DNA of 64,000 bases, taken from Sacculina carcini (Eukaryota > Arthropoda > Thecostraca > Sacculinidae). Where the stretch lies: assembly GCA_916048095.2 (NCBI GenBank), contig OU696581.1, positions 6,992,266-7,056,265 of the forward strand. Direction: 5' to 3'. The notes beneath the pieces are model-generated. The model was not told where the DNA came from and did no database searches. It was given only the letters and a program-made list of their open reading frames with translations. The translations under genes and the position numbers were made by a program. This document shows, piece after piece, positions 62,154 to 64,000 of the stretch; positions within the stretch are counted from its first letter, which is position 1, and each line of letters opens with the position of its first letter.

Positions 62154-62526
62154 CTGAAACACGCGCCGTCGGTGTCTCAATGCGGTCACCAGCGAAAATG
62201 ATGAATGAAGGGATGAAGACGGGGAGATTACCCTTAGTGACTGCATGCGCTTCTCAATTGACAATCAGCAGATATAACACGCGAAGCTACAATATACACG
62301 ACAGTAAACGAAGCACAGAGAAACGAAAAACAAGCAAGAAACAACGAAATATAGATCAGCTCGGCTCAATTTACTCATGATATTATGGAACAGCATAAAT
62401 AAACTGAACCGATGGTATATAAATTGTGACAATTATTCTGTGAGAAATTTCTGTGCACACAATTTCTACGCCTGCGCAACAAAAGCTCGCTAACATTCCA
62501 CCAACAAAATCCCTCACTTTTTTCAC

Positions 62527-62682
62527 CAGCACTGGAAGATGTAGCGGCGGCTTTCAGCGGAGCCCCGGCTGTTTTGCGGACAGCTGGTGCTGCTGGTGTT
62601 TGTCGGGTTGTGGAGGCAGCCGGCGCTGGCACTGAAGTTGACGCCGAGCTGCTCACCATGCCCAGTGCAGACATCACAGACG
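62527..62682 (-). CDS. Zinc-finger gene: shared internal exon
   Basis: Acceptor ATGTGTGTGTGGCAG/CG, donor GTGCTG/GTGAAA; 156 nt, phase 1 at both ends. Encodes SVMSALGMVSSSASTSVPAP and a Ala/Thr-rich stretch ending SSAG. The phase 1 end fits either exon A (62153) or exon B (60568), the basis for proposing mutually exclusive 3' exons. Confidence 0.65.
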
Positions 62683-63211
62683 CTGCCACACACACATGAA
62701 CAATCATCAAATCCACTCACTCAAATATGAACATAAATAATCACAGATTATGTACAATTATGCATATTCCCCGCATTAAATATTGTATCGCGTTAAATCT
62801 GTTGATAAATGGTAACACATATTATTAAAATGAAGTAATGATAAAAATGTTTGGCATTGGACAAAACATCGCTATAAGGCTTCACAAATTAGCGTCTGAC
62901 TACGGAATACTAATGTTCAGCTATTTCGGATACTCAGGATGAATATAGTCATATAGGCATGCTGGAACAAGCTGGATGTATGATTATATACTCAAGCTCA
63001 GTTGCCATTCACATGCAATGAAACGTCACAATCATTTCCGACTTCCAGAGAAAATCAGAAGTATCAATAAGATCACAATACCCTTCAACATTCTTCAAAC
63101 TCAGCAAAAAAGTGAATGTCCGGTCAAATGTATTGAGCTCCAGGAGGTGTTGAACGCACAAACACTCCACAATACACGAATAGTTCATTGCCACGAGTTA
63201 AAACAATCTGC

Positions 63212-64000
63212 TCAACCATCACCCTTGAATCTTTTGTTTTTTCCTTTTCCGCCGTGTTTCTTGGACTTTCCCTGAGCTTTTTTGCGTTCGCCATTCTGAG
63301 CGTCTCGGTCGGCGTGTTTTGCACGTTTGCGCGCCTGATGGTCCAGGCCTTGTGCTGCGCTGTGTTTCTGTCGGAACTGTCTGGCTCCGTCCAGCTGCTG
63401 GTCGCCTGAATACTGGTCGCTTTTACCTCCTCCGCACTGACGCGCGTCATCGCCGCCACCGAAGAAAATATGCTGCCGTCGCGAATGATCCGCTGACAAC
63501 GCTTGGCGCGCGTGCGGGCCTCCCTCCTCCCATGCACCTCCTTCCTCCTGTCCTCTCTCCAATCGTCTCATGCCACCGCGGCCCCGGTGTCCTCTGCGCC
63601 ATCCGCCACGCGACCAATCTCCCTCAGCCTCTCTGTACGGCCTACCTCGGTCGGACGACCAGCCAACATCATCACGACCGCCTTCAAAAGCGCAAGCACT
63701 GTGCGTTCTCTGCCTACCGCCGACCGTCGGCGTGCTCTGCTGCCAATGCTGCTCATCGTAGCGCGTCTGCCCATAATCCTGCCACGTCCTGCCTCTCGCC
63801 GCGCCGCCACGTCGCTCGGCCCGCCGCATGTCCCAGCCATCGCCGGACGCTTGTCTCCAGCCGCCGTCGCTGCGTCTCCACGACATGCGCTCATCCGCTG
63901 ATCCGTCTTGCCGCCGGAAGTCGTGGTCGCCTCGAACATGCCGCTGGTGTGGTGAAAATCCAGCCTCGAAGGAACACCGCCGGCCAACGCTAGAAGAACG
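63212..64000 (-). CDS. Arg/Gly-rich coding exon, 5' partial (runs off the window)
   Basis: Open from the window edge to TGA at 63212 (about 262 codons). RG/RGG-rich: RHVRGDHDFRRQDG, WSRGGWRRGHRGRGGMRR, with a lysine-rich end KKHGGKGKNKRFKGDG. RGG-type stretches often bind RNA. A good donor GGAG/GTAAAAG at 63426 is in phase 1 and would join the exon at 62682, making this the upstream part of the zinc-finger gene; read through, it ends at 63212 with the basic tail. I cannot choose: a separate gene is possible. Family not recognised. Confidence 0.6.
   Translation of the reverse strand, partial: RSSSVGRRCSFEAGFSPHQRHVRGDHDFRRQDGSADERMSWRRSDGGWRQASGDGWDMRRAERRGGAARGRTWQDYGQTRYDEQHWQQSTPTVGGRQRTHSACAFEGGRDDVGWSSDRGRPYREAEGDWSRGGWRRGHRGRGGMRRLERGQEEGGAWEEGGPHARQALSADHSRRQHIFFGGGDDARQCGGGKSDQYSGDQQLDGARQFRQKHSAAQGLDHQARKRAKHADRDAQNGERKKAQGKSKKHGGKGKNKRFKGDG

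Noticed and set aside
61600-62157. 185-residue plus-strand frame opposite zinc-finger exon A
   Set aside because: No motif on plus; the minus strand has a C2H2 finger and fitting splice acceptor.
63319-63993. 224-residue plus-strand frame opposite the Arg/Gly-rich exon
   Set aside because: No domain; GC-rich antisense reading. The minus strand gives an RG/RGG and lysine-rich product with a usable donor.

Overview
The window is nuclear DNA of a multicellular animal. Evidence: spliced genes with GT-AG introns, tRNA genes with internal Pol III boxes, LINEs, tRNA-derived SINEs, Ty3/gypsy LTR elements, many hAT and one pogo/Tigger DNA transposon, and very abundant (TG)n/(CA)n microsatellites. Host proteins are typical animal families (RFX1/2/3-type factor, NEMP, JKAMP). 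The mix of mobile elements fits an invertebrate; I cannot name the phylum from sequence alone.

Layout. 1-10.4 kb: repeat-dominated. A nearly intact, young Ty3/gypsy element with 126-bp LTRs (2190-6678) sits inside an older minus-strand retroelement; then a Tigger derivative (8305-9156) and LINE relics. 10.45-11.72 kb (-): intronless NEMP coding sequence. 12.2-18.3 kb: a decayed minus-strand LINE split by a LINE-derived palindrome and a second Ty3/gypsy-like fossil (12994-17895), which itself carries two SINEs. 18.9-19.93 kb (+): single-exon JKAMP coding sequence with a probable 5'UTR intron. 20.0-26.5 kb: two inverted copies of one hAT element, each with the same nested MITE, and several other hAT-like MITEs.

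27.5-58.3 kb (+): one RFX transcription-factor gene. I could place 12 coding exons whose phases join without conflict (842 codons plus stop), plus a tentative first coding exon at 23.46 kb. Its introns hold two identical tRNA-His(GTG) genes in opposite orientation, a third Ty3/gypsy fossil (28555-35395, 5-bp target duplication, with a LINE in one LTR and a SINE inside), a full SINE with an 11-bp duplication, an array of eight AP-1-type sites at exact 10-bp spacing, and, in an 8-kb GC-AG intron, a ZMYM-type hAT, a LINE with a 646-residue open frame and two families of tandem repeats. Most RFX introns end in long (TG)n tracts just before the AG.

59.07-64.0 kb (-): a gene converging on RFX, apparently with a shared 5' part (Arg/Gly-rich exon, then a small exon) and two phase-compatible alternative 3' parts, each with a single C2H2 finger. 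One of them encodes a 24-bp minisatellite in which nearly every unit holds the palindrome TGACGTCA, the full CRE site. NEMP (nuclear envelope), JKAMP (ER membrane), RFX (ciliary/immune-type regulator in animals) and the zinc-finger gene have no known common pathway; I read them as ordinary neighbours in a transposon-rich region.
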